In this document: piece after piece, positions 23,043-31,681 of the stretch
How positions within the stretch are numbered: position 1 is the first letter of the stretch
Layout of the letters: each line of letters opens with the position of its first letter
Assembly (NCBI GenBank): GCA_002432715.1
Contig: DJGJ01000045.1
Location: 1-32,685 of the forward strand
Direction: 5' to 3'
DNA: 32,685 bases
DNA from: Sphaerochaeta sp. UBA5849
Lineage (GTDB): Bacteria; Spirochaetota; Spirochaetia; Sphaerochaetales; Sphaerochaetaceae
Position numbers and translations under genes: made by a program
Notes under the pieces: model-generated
Database searches by the model: none
The model's input: the letters and a program-made list of their open reading frames with translations, nothing else
What the model was told of the DNA's origin: nothing

Positions 23043-24370
23043 TTGGTTCGATTCTGATCGCCAACCGGGGCGAAATCGCCGTGCGGGTGGTTCGAGCCTG
23101 CAAGGATTTGGGCATCCGCTCGGTGGTCGCCTATTCGACCGCCGACAAGGATACGCTGGCTGTACAGATGGCCGATCAGGCGGTATGCATCGGCGGACCT
23201 GAAACCAAGGAGAGCTATCTCAAGAGCAAAAACATCATTATGGCTGCCTGCCTGACCCGCTGCGACGCCGTCCATCCCGGAGTCGGCTTTCTCAGTGAGA
23301 ATGCAGGCTTCGCCAAAGCGGTGGAGGATGCCGGTCTGATCTTCATCGGCCCCAGAAGCGAGACCATCGCCCTCTTGGGCAACAAGGTGGCGGCCCGCAA
23401 GGCTGCCTTGGAAGCGGGGCTTCCCATAACCCCGGGAAGCAAGGAAGCGATTGCCGATCTTGAGGATGCCAAACAAACAGCCGCCCAGGTCGGGTATCCG
23501 ATCATTCTCAAGGCTGCAGCCGGCGGCGGAGGCAGGGGCATGCGCATCGTGCGCAAACAGTCAGAGCTTGCTTCCAATCTTGCCCTTGCCAAGAAGGAGG
23601 CACTGCTCTTCTTCGGTGACGACTCGGTGCATATGGAGCGCTACCTGGAGCAGCCCAGACACCTCGAGGTCCAGCTGCTCAGTGATGGCCAGGGTACGGT
23701 TGTGCATCTTGGGGAGCGTGACTGCTCGGTGCAGAAAAACCATCAGAAGCTCTTGGAAGAGAGCCCGTCACCCATACTCAGCGATAGCCTGAGAAATGCA
23801 ATGTGCAATGATGCGGTGCGCCTGTTTCAGGAATTGGGCTATCGTGGTGCCGGAACTGTTGAGTTTTTGCTTGACGGTGATGCATACTACTTTATGGAAG
23901 TCAATGCGCGCCTGCAGGTCGAGCACCCGGTCAGTGAACTGGTCTCGGATATCGATCTGGTGCATGCACAAATCCAAATCGCCCAAGGAAAAGCCCTGTC
24001 GTACTGTCAATCTGATGTACGGTGCAAGGGCTACAGCCTTGAGTGCAGGATCAACGGCCTGAGCGCCGGTCACATCAAGACCTTCGTCATGCCTTCAGGC
24101 CCCCATGTCCGTGTCGACACCTACCTGCAAGCCGGTTCGGTTCTCAGCCCATACTACGACTCCCTGATGGCAAAAATCATCGTCCACACCCCGACTCGCG
24201 AGATGGGCCTTGCGGTCATGCTGCGCGCCCTCGATGAAGTCGTCATCGAAGGGGTGAAAACCAATATCGAGGAGCAGAAACTGCTCATCCAAAGTCGTCC
24301 GTTCTCAAGCGGACGATTCTCAACCGACCTGTATGCAAAGGTCGTCGCCCAGGAGAAACACCATGGTTGA
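23039..24370 (+). CDS. accC: Biotin carboxylase subunit of acetyl-CoA carboxylase
   Basis: The 443-residue ATP-grasp enzyme carboxylates biotin on AccB with bicarbonate and ATP. Family motifs are ILIANRGEIAVRVVRACKDLGI, HPGVGFLSENAGFA, the glycine-rich ATP loop KAAAGGGGRGMR, ERDCSVQKNHQKLLEESPSP and the catalytic NARLQVEHPVSE. Length matches the E. coli enzyme (449). It overlaps accB by 4 nt and accD by 8 nt. Confidence 0.95.
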   Translation: MIGSILIANRGEIAVRVVRACKDLGIRSVVAYSTADKDTLAVQMADQAVCIGGPETKESYLKSKNIIMAACLTRCDAVHPGVGFLSENAGFAKAVEDAGLIFIGPRSETIALLGNKVAARKAALEAGLPITPGSKEAIADLEDAKQTAAQVGYPIILKAAAGGGGRGMRIVRKQSELASNLALAKKEALLFFGDDSVHMERYLEQPRHLEVQLLSDGQGTVVHLGERDCSVQKNHQKLLEESPSPILSDSLRNAMCNDAVRLFQELGYRGAGTVEFLLDGDAYYFMEVNARLQVEHPVSELVSDIDLVHAQIQIAQGKALSYCQSDVRCKGYSLECRINGLSAGHIKTFVMPSGPHVRVDTYLQAGSVLSPYYDSLMAKIIVHTPTREMGLAVMLRALDEVVIEGVKTNIEEQKLLIQSRPFSSGRFSTDLYAKVVAQEKHHG

Positions 24371-25133
24371 ACTCTGTCCAAACTGCCAGAAGGAAGTTGA
24401 ATCCGGTCCGTATCGGATCTGCCCCTCCTGCAACTACTATTTCCCCCTCACTGTCCAGCAGCGCATCGCCCTCTTCGCCGATCCCGGCTCGTTTGTGGAG
24501 ATGGCAACAGAGATGAAGTCGATGAACCCCATCTCCCTTGCAGGGTATGAGGACAAGTTGAAGGAAAACGAGAAAAAATCGTCGCTCAGCGATGCCGTTT
24601 CCATCGGCAGCTGCAGTATTGAAAACCAGCCGGTGATTGTCGGTATCATGTCTTTCGCCTTCATGGGGGGAAGCATGGGCTCGGTGGTCGGTGAGAAAAT
24701 CACCCAGGCAATGCTTGAAGGAGCCCTCAGGGGGGAGCCGGTCATTCTCTTTACGGCAAGCGGAGGTGCTCGGATGCAGGAAGGCATTTTCAGCCTGATG
24801 CAGATGGCCAAAACCGCCAGTGCCGCCGCCCTGATGGAGGAGACCCGGACTCCGCTTTTCTTGGTGCTCACCAATCCCACCACCGGCGGAGTGACAGCCT
24901 CCTTTGCGATGCTCGGAGATGTCATTCTTGCCGAGCCGGGGGCGGTCATCGGCTTTGCAGGCCCCCGGGTCATCGAAGGCACCATCGGTCAAAAGCTGCC
25001 TGAGGGATTTCAACGCTCCGAGTTTCAGCTCAAGAAGGGCTTTATCGATGCGTTGGTGGAACGGGCGAGTCTTCGTTCGACTCTCTCATTTTTGATCAAA
25101 ACCCACACCAAGGGGGGTGCTGTGTATGCATGA
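24363..25133 (+). CDS. accD: Acetyl-CoA carboxylase carboxyltransferase, beta subunit
   Basis: The 256-residue protein starts at ATG 24363, with AGGAG about 8 nt upstream inside accC. The N-terminal zinc ribbon uses C5-x2-C8 and C20-x2-C23; the loop between the pairs is shorter (11 residues) than in E. coli (15), and the usual N-terminal extension is absent. The crotonase-like transferase domain has FAFMGGSMGSVVG, SGGARMQEG, DPTTGGV-like TNPTTGGVTASFAMLGD and FAGPRVIEGTIGQKLPEGFQ, all diagnostic of AccD. Its end overlaps accA. Confidence 0.94.
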   Translation: MVELCPNCQKEVESGPYRICPSCNYYFPLTVQQRIALFADPGSFVEMATEMKSMNPISLAGYEDKLKENEKKSSLSDAVSIGSCSIENQPVIVGIMSFAFMGGSMGSVVGEKITQAMLEGALRGEPVILFTASGGARMQEGIFSLMQMAKTASAAALMEETRTPLFLVLTNPTTGGVTASFAMLGDVILAEPGAVIGFAGPRVIEGTIGQKLPEGFQRSEFQLKKGFIDALVERASLRSTLSFLIKTHTKGGAVYA

Positions 25134-26043
25134 AGAACAGAAACCGGAGCTCGAACAGACACTGGACCAGATAGAAACTCTTGCAAAGAGCCATGAAACA
25201 CGTGAAGGTGCCTCCTCTTGGGAGTGTGTGCTGCGCTCGCGCCAGCAGGGCAGGCCGGGGGCGAAGCTGTTCATCGACCTGATCTGCGACTCGTTCATGG
25301 AGATGCACGGAGACCGACTGTACGGCGACGATCCCGCCATGATCGGCGGGGTGGGCCTGGTGGAAGGCAGGGCGATTACCTTCATCGGGAACCGAAAGGG
25401 AGCCAACCTGAAGGAGAATGTGCTGTGCAACTATGGCATGAGCAATCCCGAAGGGTATCGCAAGGCTCTCAGGCTGGCAAAGCAGGCTGAGAAATTCGGT
25501 CGACCCATCGTGTGCTTCATCGACACACCCGGTGCCTATCCCGGCCTCGGGGCCGAGGAGCGGGGTATCGGGGAGGCGATTGCCCAGAACCTGAAGGTGT
25601 TCTCTACGCTGAAGACTCCCATTCTGTGTTTCATCATCGGTGAAGGCGGTAGCGGCGGTGCTTTGGGAATAGGAGTCGGAGACAAGCTGTATATGCTGGA
25701 GCATGCCGTCTATTCAGTCATTACACCTGAAGGATTTGCCTCCATATTGCTGCGTGACCCCTCAAAGGCCAAGGAAGCGGCGGAGGCTATGAAAATGACC
25801 AGCTACCATCTCAAGGAGTTCTCCGTCATCCACGATATTATTGCCGAGGGCAGTGCACAGGAGACTGCGATGCGCATCAAGCAGACCATCCTGCGGGACT
25901 TGGATGTATTGTGCTCAAAGCCTGCCGAGCACTTGGTCCGCTACCGGATCAAGAAGATCCGGGGCATCGGCGAGGTGTCGGGAGGCAAAGAGTGGTGGCA
26001 GCCGCTTTTGGAAGTGTTCAAGAAAACCCAAAGTCTGAATTAG
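25126..26043 (+). CDS. accA: Acetyl-CoA carboxylase carboxyltransferase, alpha subunit
   Basis: The 305-residue partner of AccD transfers carboxyl from biotin to acetyl-CoA, giving malonyl-CoA. The start is ATG 25126, 8 nt inside the end of accD, with GGGGGG upstream; an in-frame GTG at 25117 is less likely. Typical segments are DRLYGDDPAMIGG, GMSNPEGYRKALRLAKQAEKF, IVCFIDTPGAYPGLGAEERG and IIGEGGSGGALGIGVGDK. It is the last gene of the acc operon, convergent with the MATE gene, with the two stop codons overlapping (26040-26043). No terminator hairpin was seen. Confidence 0.95.
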   Translation: MHEEQKPELEQTLDQIETLAKSHETREGASSWECVLRSRQQGRPGAKLFIDLICDSFMEMHGDRLYGDDPAMIGGVGLVEGRAITFIGNRKGANLKENVLCNYGMSNPEGYRKALRLAKQAEKFGRPIVCFIDTPGAYPGLGAEERGIGEAIAQNLKVFSTLKTPILCFIIGEGGSGGALGIGVGDKLYMLEHAVYSVITPEGFASILLRDPSKAKEAAEAMKMTSYHLKEFSVIHDIIAEGSAQETAMRIKQTILRDLDVLCSKPAEHLVRYRIKKIRGIGEVSGGKEWWQPLLEVFKKTQSLN

Positions 26044-27407
26044 ATTTTGGCAGCGTTCTTCTCCATGTCCCTCAGGCCCCGGAAGAAGAACCATGAGGTC
26101 ACCACAGTGGCCAGTGCATCGGATATTGGTGCCGACCAGAGGATTCCTTCCATACCGAAAAAGTGAGCAAGGATGAGAATGGCTGGAATGAGGAAGAGAC
26201 CTTGGCGGGAGAGAGTGAGCGCCATGGCGATTTTGCTCTTTCCGATAGCTTGGAAAAAGCTTCCTGCTATGATTTGATACCCTACCAGCGGAGTGAAGAG
26301 GAACCATCGCTTCAGGGCGAAGGTTCCCAGCTCCAGCAGTTCAGGTTCCCTGTTGAATATGCCTACCATTGCGGAAGGGAAGAGGCGGGTGGCAAGGTAG
26401 CCGATCATGACCACCAAGGTGGCGCTGAGGATGCCCAGCTTCGCTGCCTCCTTGACCCGGTCGTACTGATTGGCGCCGAAATTGTAGCTGATAAGCGGCT
26501 GCACCCCTTGGTTGATGCCGATTACCGGCATGATCAGCAGGGTCTGCAGGCTGTGGACGATGCCCATCGCCGAGATGCCTAGGTCTCCTCCATGGGTGAT
26601 AAGGGTTTTGTTCAAGACTACATTGAGCAGGCTTGATGTTATCTGGAGGGTGAAGGGTGGGATTCCCAAGGTGACGATCAGCTTGATCACCGCCCACTCG
26701 GGTTTGAGGGCTTTCAGCTTCAGCTTTACATGGCTTCGTTTGCCTAGAAAATACGACACAACCCAGATGAAGGAGAAGCTTTGGCTGATGATGGTAGCCA
26801 AGGCTGCTCCTTCCATGCCCCAATCGAGAGCGTAAATGAATATCGGATCGAGGATGATGTTGGTGCCGGCTCCTAGAAACATGGAGAGCATGGCAACTTT
26901 GGGATTGCCGTCTGCTCGGATGAAGTGATTCAAACCCATGCTCGTCACACCGAACACCGAACCAAAAATAATAACACGCAAATAGCTCATTGCATAAGGG
27001 AGCACCTCGGTGCTGGCGCCGAATGCAATGAGGATGTCTTTCAAAAAAATTTGGCCGGTTATCATAAAGACCAAGCCGCCGCCGATCAGCAAGAGGAAGG
27101 CGTTTCCCAGCACATGCACAGCCTCTGCTTTCTTCTGCTGGCCTAAGCGGATCGAGAAGAGGGTGGCACCTCCGATGCCGAAGAGGACCCCCATGGCCAT
27201 GAGAATGATCATGATGGGGAAGGCGATGGTGATGCCGGCTATGCCGTTGGCCCCGAGTGAAGGGCTGTTGCCGATGTACATGCGGTCGATAACGTTGTAG
27301 AGGGCGTTGACCATCATGCCGACAATGGCAGGGATGGAAAAGCGCATCAGCAGCTTGAAAATGGGCTCGGTTCCCAAGGGATTGGTATGGATGGCTTCAG
27401 CATGCAT
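26040..27407 (-). CDS. MATE-family multidrug/cation efflux protein
   Basis: The 455-residue inner-membrane protein has twelve predicted helices in two similar halves. The start is ATG 27405-27407, with GGAG seven bases upstream. MATE features are an N-terminal IFKLLMRFSIPAIVGMMVNALYNVIDRMYIG and the QxxxPxxSYNFGA-type motif GINQGVQPLISYNFGANQYDR in the second half. It exports cationic or aromatic compounds using a Na+ or H+ gradient; the substrate is unknown. It overlaps the end of the MarR gene by 11 nt, so the regulator and pump form one operon, probably induced by the pump's own substrates. Confidence 0.92.
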   Translation of the reverse strand: MHAEAIHTNPLGTEPIFKLLMRFSIPAIVGMMVNALYNVIDRMYIGNSPSLGANGIAGITIAFPIMIILMAMGVLFGIGGATLFSIRLGQQKKAEAVHVLGNAFLLLIGGGLVFMITGQIFLKDILIAFGASTEVLPYAMSYLRVIIFGSVFGVTSMGLNHFIRADGNPKVAMLSMFLGAGTNIILDPIFIYALDWGMEGAALATIISQSFSFIWVVSYFLGKRSHVKLKLKALKPEWAVIKLIVTLGIPPFTLQITSSLLNVVLNKTLITHGGDLGISAMGIVHSLQTLLIMPVIGINQGVQPLISYNFGANQYDRVKEAAKLGILSATLVVMIGYLATRLFPSAMVGIFNREPELLELGTFALKRWFLFTPLVGYQIIAGSFFQAIGKSKIAMALTLSRQGLFLIPAILILAHFFGMEGILWSAPISDALATVVTSWFFFRGLRDMEKNAAKI

Positions 27408-27840
27408 GGTTCTGCTCCGATGTTTCATGCAAGAGTATGGTTTGAAGGTTTGCACAGATCATCTGGTATGTTTCTTCACCCACCAGCTCAGATGCCTTAC
27501 CGTTCCAGGCACGCACTTCGCCCGTTATGTCCTGTCTCAGCTCTTTTGCTTTGTCGGTGAGGTGGATGCACTTGCAGCGCTTGTCCCTTGCATCGACCTG
27601 ACGCTGGATATACCCCTTGTTCTCCAGGGAGGTGAGGGCGCGTGTCGCCGCGGCCTTGTCGATGGCCAGGAGGCTGCACAGCTGTTCTTGTGTGCAGCCT
27701 TCCTGCCGATAGAGGGTCATCAGGAACCCAATCTCGCCGCTTGAGATGCCCCACATCTTGAGGGCCCGGTTGATATACATCGCATGGTTTCGATGAAGGA
27801 TTGCCACGAGGCGTGAAAGACTGTATTGCATGGTGGACAC
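27397..27840 (-). CDS. MarR-family transcriptional regulator, GTG start
   Basis: The 147-residue winged-helix dimer has helix-turn-helix QEGCTQEQLCSLLAIDKAAATRALTSLE (about 46-73) and the wing DARDKRCKCIHLT. It should repress its own operon and the MATE pump, releasing DNA on binding a ligand. The start at GTG 27840 lies eight bases after a TATAAA with no ribosome site, suggesting a leaderless mRNA; ATG 27831 is the alternative. An 18-bp perfect palindrome overlaps this -10 box and is the likely operator. Confidence 0.9.
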   Translation of the reverse strand: MSTMQYSLSRLVAILHRNHAMYINRALKMWGISSGEIGFLMTLYRQEGCTQEQLCSLLAIDKAAATRALTSLENKGYIQRQVDARDKRCKCIHLTDKAKELRQDITGEVRAWNGKASELVGEETYQMICANLQTILLHETSEQNHAC

Positions 27841-27852
27841 TGTAGGGATTTA

Positions 27853-27870
27853 TAGTTGACATGTCAACTA
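27853..27870. promoter_or_regulatory. Perfect 18-bp palindrome, candidate MarR operator
   Basis: TAGTTGACATGTCAACTA is fully symmetric and lies 13 bp upstream of the regulator's start codon. It overlaps by two bases the -10-like TATAAA (minus strand, 27849-27854), so binding would block transcription of marR and the MATE gene. It is also about 50 bp from the divergent HAD gene and may affect it. Confidence 0.75.
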
Positions 27871-27917
27871 ATATTGGCCTGCTTTCCGTCCATCCTTCGT
27901 GATATACTGGCCCTACT

Positions 27918-28772
27918 ATGGAAACACGACCTACAATCGCCATCATGTACGACTTTGACAAGACGCTGACCACCCGCGACATGCAGGAGTACACCTTCAT
28001 TCCCAACCTGGGGCTCAGTGCCTCCGAGTTCTGGCAGAAGGCAAGCACCCTTGCCCGCAGCCAGGGCATGGACAGCATCCTTTCCTACATGAAATTGATG
28101 CTCGACGAGTCGAGAAAGCAGGCAAAACCGATCAGGCGGAGCGACTTTGTCGCCCTTGGAAAGGAGCTTGAATTTTTTCCGGGTGTCCTCGGTTGGTTTT
28201 CCCTTCTCAACAATCTGGGAGAAAAGCTTGGTCTTTCCATCGAGCACTACATCATCTCCTCGGGACTCAAGGAGATCATCGAAGGATCGGCGATCGGGTT
28301 TGAGTTTCGTCGCATCTATGCCTGTGAGTACCTCTATGATGAAAACGGTGTCGCGGTATGGCCGAAGCTGTCGGTCAACTATACGGCCAAGACACAATTT
28401 CTCTTTCGGATCAACAAGGGTGTGCTCGATGTCTATGAGGACCAAGCCCTGAATGCCTATAAGGCGGAAACCGAACGCAGCATCCCGTTCCGCAATATGA
28501 TTTACATCGGCGACGGCCTCACCGATGTGCCTTGTATGAAGCTGGTCAAGCAGAATGGAGGCAAGAGCATCGCCGTGTATATGCAGGGCAAAGAGGAAAT
28601 CGCCCACCGCCTGATGGTTGAGGACCGCATCAACTTCTATACACCTGCCGATTATACCGACGGGGGAGAACTCTTTGGTTTGGTGTCTACCATCCTTGAA
28701 GAGATGAAGGCTTGCAATAGATTGGAAACTGCAAGCATAGAAATGAAGTATAAAGCAAGCAAATCTGTGTGA
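27918..28772 (+). CDS. HAD-superfamily phosphatase
   Basis: The 284-residue cytoplasmic hydrolase has all four HAD motifs: DFDKT (12-16; nucleophile D12, acid D14), the Ser of IISSG (112-116), K158, and GDGLTD (198-203). The region between motifs I and II is a helical cap (about 20-90). It resembles phosphoserine-phosphatase-like HAD proteins, but the substrate is not evident. TATACT at 27903-27908 lies nine bases before the ATG and there is no ribosome site, so the transcript may be leaderless. It ends seven bases from the convergent YcxB-like gene. Confidence 0.85.
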   Translation: METRPTIAIMYDFDKTLTTRDMQEYTFIPNLGLSASEFWQKASTLARSQGMDSILSYMKLMLDESRKQAKPIRRSDFVALGKELEFFPGVLGWFSLLNNLGEKLGLSIEHYIISSGLKEIIEGSAIGFEFRRIYACEYLYDENGVAVWPKLSVNYTAKTQFLFRINKGVLDVYEDQALNAYKAETERSIPFRNMIYIGDGLTDVPCMKLVKQNGGKSIAVYMQGKEEIAHRLMVEDRINFYTPADYTDGGELFGLVSTILEEMKACNRLETASIEMKYKASKSV

Positions 28773-28779
28773 GGCTTCT

Positions 28780-29298
28780 TTACCGGCTTTGCGTGCATCG
28801 ATTCCTTCCGAGCTTGGATGTGATGAGGTTGCATACCGCATCCTTGTCCTCTACCACTTCATAGGGGATGAGGAACGCCCTGTCCCGCGTTATGAACAGG
28901 TAGATGCACTCCTTCTCGAAATACGCATGATACACATCCTGCCAGCGGTAGCTTGCTTGTTCCTTCTCGTTGGAAATAGCCACTGCATCCGAGTCCTCGC
29001 TGAATTGCAGCGTGTAGACCAATCTTGGTGGGTTGAGCTTTTGCAGCTTTACCTGCTTTTTTACGGTGGCGAAGAAGGATGCGAAGTAGACGACAGGCAC
29101 TCCCAATCCCACCACAAGGAGAACGGTACCCAAGAGTACGGCCCCTTCGACTTGGTACATCACAAAGCAGATGATGGCCGAGAAGGTGAGAATGGATGCA
29201 AAGATGACCGGACTTCTGTACAGTTTGAGGCGCTTGAGGATGTTGAAGATGAGAAATTGCCTATAGTGTTGTTCATTGAGTTTTACTGCGATTGTCAT
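28780..29298 (-). CDS. YcxB-like membrane protein
   Basis: The product has 172 residues from ATG 29298, taken because MTIAVKLNEQHYRQFL is the typical family start; the frame extends 35 codons further upstream without similarity. Two transmembrane helices (about 32-50 and 54-78) are followed by a cytoplasmic domain with LVYTLQFSEDSDAVAISNEKEQASYRWQDV and YLFITRDRAFLIPY, which are characteristic of the YcxB/DUF domain. Function is unknown. An extended -10 element, TGCTATAGT, ends six bases before the ATG and no ribosome site is present, so translation may start at the very 5' end of the mRNA. Confidence 0.75.
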   Translation of the reverse strand: MTIAVKLNEQHYRQFLIFNILKRLKLYRSPVIFASILTFSAIICFVMYQVEGAVLLGTVLLVVGLGVPVVYFASFFATVKKQVKLQKLNPPRLVYTLQFSEDSDAVAISNEKEQASYRWQDVYHAYFEKECIYLFITRDRAFLIPYEVVEDKDAVCNLITSKLGRNRCTQSR

Positions 29299-29391
29299 GC
29301 TGCCACTATAGCATGAACAAGGCGACAATGCACATTCCGGCAAAAAGGGACTGTATCTAACCTGCCGCTTGTATGTATAATTCGAGTACCC

Positions 29392-30927
29392 ATGGATACA
29401 CATAAGAAAAAACGCCTACACTTGAATCTCTTCCACAGGATATTTCTCTTTCTCATTGTTTTTATCCTCTTTATATTTCTGCAGCTTGGGATTTCCGCCT
29501 ATCAGGGAAAGTACATCATGGACCCGATACAGAAGAGTGCCGGCAATGTGCAGAAAATCAGCCTGCTTCTCAATTCCTTGGGACAAACCCGTGATGTGCT
29601 TGCCTCCTACCGTTGGGATTTCGGGGATATTGCCTCCTTGGTCTCCGAGCTGAGACGGGGAAATGAGATTTCTGAGAGTAGTCTGGAACACATAGATACT
29701 GATTTGGCCAGCATAGGGGTGGAGCAGTACCTGCTGGTGCAAGCGGTGAATACCACCTATGCCAACTTTCGAGACTACCTTTCCGTAATGCAGGAATACC
29801 TTCTCACGAATAATATCGATAAGGCATCGGCGGTGTACTACTCCGATGTTGAACCCTGCCTGACCTACTTGTCACAGTATGTACAACAGCTGATCGAGCG
29901 GGCAATCATGGATAACCAATCCACCTATGACCGGCTGATGAAGCTCAACAATGACTTGGATTATGTGTATGGATTGACGGTTCTGGTGATGCTCCTCTTC
30001 GGCTTTGCCGCTTTCAAGGAAGTGATACGGCTGCTCTCCATCGTACAGGAGATGGCCCAATCCTCGAAGGCGATTACCGCCGGGGACTATGACAGGCCGG
30101 AGATATCGGAGCGCCGCAAGGACGAGATCGGGGACATGGCAAGGGCGTTCAACGAAATGAAAAGAGCGATGCGCAACCAGGTTCGATTGCTTACGGCACA
30201 CAATGAGATGGAGAAGGAGCTGCATAGAAAGAATACCGAGGCATTGGCAATGCAGAATCTGTTGGAGCGGGAGAAACTGCAGCTTCTCAGGAGCCAGATC
30301 AACCCCCATTTTCTCTTCAATACCATCAACGTGATAAAATATACGGCCCAGGAGGAGAAGGCCGAGGAAACCGATGCCTTGCTCTCCTCCCTCGCCCGTC
30401 TGTTCCGTTATGCCTTGGCCGACAACGAGGTGCAGGTCCCCCTTTCCAGGGAGATCCAGATTGTGGATGAGTATTACAGCCTCTTCAAGGCCAGGTTCAA
30501 GGAGAAGATGTCCCTTGTTTGGGATATTGCGCCATCCTTGGTCTTGACCGAAACACTGGTGCCTTCCTTTTTTCTCCAGCCGCTGGTTGAGAACGCCTTC
30601 AAGCATGGGCTTGGGCCGAAAGAGCTACCCGGCACTGTCTGGCTTACCTTGCAAGAGAATAATGGTGTACTCTTGGTACAAGTCGAGGATGACGGGGTGG
30701 GGATGGAGAAACCCGAGCTCGAGGCTCTGCGATCCCGTCTTCTCGATTCTCCGATGACAGGGGAGCATATCGGACTGTATACGGTCGCCGCCCGATTGAA
30801 ACTGCTTGATCCCCGCTGTCGTCTTGAGGTGACTTCTGAAAAAGGAAAGGGTACCACCATTCTCATCGAGATGCCGCTGGTACTGAAAAAGGAGGAGGAA
30901 GAGGATGATCAAGATACTGATTGTTGA
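29392..30927 (+). CDS. Sensor histidine kinase, YesM type
   Basis: The 511-residue membrane kinase has a first transmembrane helix at about 14-34 and an extracytoplasmic sensor region of about 35-190, mostly helical. The second helix is at about 191-212, with a HAMP domain to about 265 (DEIGDMARAFNEMKRAM). The His-kinase domain carries the phosphorylated H306 in SQINPHFLFNTI. The ATPase domain has LQPLVENAFKHG and EDDGVGM. It should phosphorylate the response regulator encoded next, which it overlaps by 23 nt. TATAAT (29376-29381) lies ten bases before the ATG with no ribosome site, suggesting a leaderless start. The adjacent DctP-type lipoprotein may present ligand to it. Confidence 0.9.
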   Translation: MDTHKKKRLHLNLFHRIFLFLIVFILFIFLQLGISAYQGKYIMDPIQKSAGNVQKISLLLNSLGQTRDVLASYRWDFGDIASLVSELRRGNEISESSLEHIDTDLASIGVEQYLLVQAVNTTYANFRDYLSVMQEYLLTNNIDKASAVYYSDVEPCLTYLSQYVQQLIERAIMDNQSTYDRLMKLNNDLDYVYGLTVLVMLLFGFAAFKEVIRLLSIVQEMAQSSKAITAGDYDRPEISERRKDEIGDMARAFNEMKRAMRNQVRLLTAHNEMEKELHRKNTEALAMQNLLEREKLQLLRSQINPHFLFNTINVIKYTAQEEKAEETDALLSSLARLFRYALADNEVQVPLSREIQIVDEYYSLFKARFKEKMSLVWDIAPSLVLTETLVPSFFLQPLVENAFKHGLGPKELPGTVWLTLQENNGVLLVQVEDDGVGMEKPELEALRSRLLDSPMTGEHIGLYTVAARLKLLDPRCRLEVTSEKGKGTTILIEMPLVLKKEEEEDDQDTDC

Positions 30928-31681
30928 TGACGAAAGCATTGAACGGGAACTGTTGTATAAAATCCTCTCCCCTGATCCGCTTCTTGAGATCCATCAAGCG
31001 GAAAACGGGCGCTTGGCTGTTACCTATGCATCCTTGTATGATGTGGATATTGTGCTGATGGACATCGAAATGCCAGCCCTCAACGGGCTGGAAGCTTCCC
31101 AGAGAATCCTGGCTGACAAACCCTCCTGCCGCATTATTTTCATTACTGCATATAGTGTGTTCTCCTACGCCCGTGAAGCAGTCAAGCTGGGGGCCATCGA
31201 TTACATCCTCAAGCCGGTGGACAGGGAGGATGTCCAAAGGGCCGTCAAGCGGGCGATCAGCCAGGTGGAGGCCGAGCGGCAGCTCAAGGCCATGCGTCCT
31301 CGGGAGGGCACTTGCATGGAAGAGGATGAAGGGACCGACAAGGCTGCCTTGATGATGGCAAAGGTGAAGAAGTACCTGGAACACAGCTACATGAACTATG
31401 ATCTTTCACTGGATTCGGTAAGCAGCCTGCTCAATATCAGCCCATCGTATCTGAGTTGCATTTTCAAGCGGTGCACCGGAGTCAACTTCCTCGATTATAT
31501 CACCAACCTCAGGATTTCTGCAGCGAAGGAATACCTCAGCGATCCTTTCAAGTCTGCTTCAGAAATTGCGTCCATGGTAGGGTATGACAGCTCCAGCTAC
31601 TTCACCCGTGCTTTCAAGAAAAACACGGGGCTTACGCCGACTGAATACCGAAGACAGGCCGGAGGGGGTATGCATCGATGA
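30905..31681 (+). CDS. Response regulator, receiver + AraC-type DNA-binding domain (YesN type)
   Basis: In this 258-residue protein the receiver domain (1-120) has acidic D8-D9, phospho-acceptor D53 (LMDIEMP), T81 and K103 (LKPVD). Two AraC-type helix-turn-helix units occupy about 155-255 (LDSVSSLLNISPSYLSCIFK, and then ASEIASMVGYDSSSYFTRAF). AGGAGGAAGAGG upstream, inside the kinase gene, serves as ribosome site. The stop overlaps the next start by ATGA. It probably activates transport or catabolic genes for the ligand sensed by the kinase; targets are unknown. Confidence 0.92.
   Translation: MIKILIVDDESIERELLYKILSPDPLLEIHQAENGRLAVTYASLYDVDIVLMDIEMPALNGLEASQRILADKPSCRIIFITAYSVFSYAREAVKLGAIDYILKPVDREDVQRAVKRAISQVEAERQLKAMRPREGTCMEEDEGTDKAALMMAKVKKYLEHSYMNYDLSLDSVSSLLNISPSYLSCIFKRCTGVNFLDYITNLRISAAKEYLSDPFKSASEIASMVGYDSSSYFTRAFKKNTGLTPTEYRRQAGGGMHR

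Noticed and set aside
27864..28841. 325-codon open frame antisense to the HAD gene
   Set aside because: It is explained by the codon use of the HAD gene, which has all four HAD motifs; the antisense product is low in similarity to anything recognisable and crosses the marR operator.
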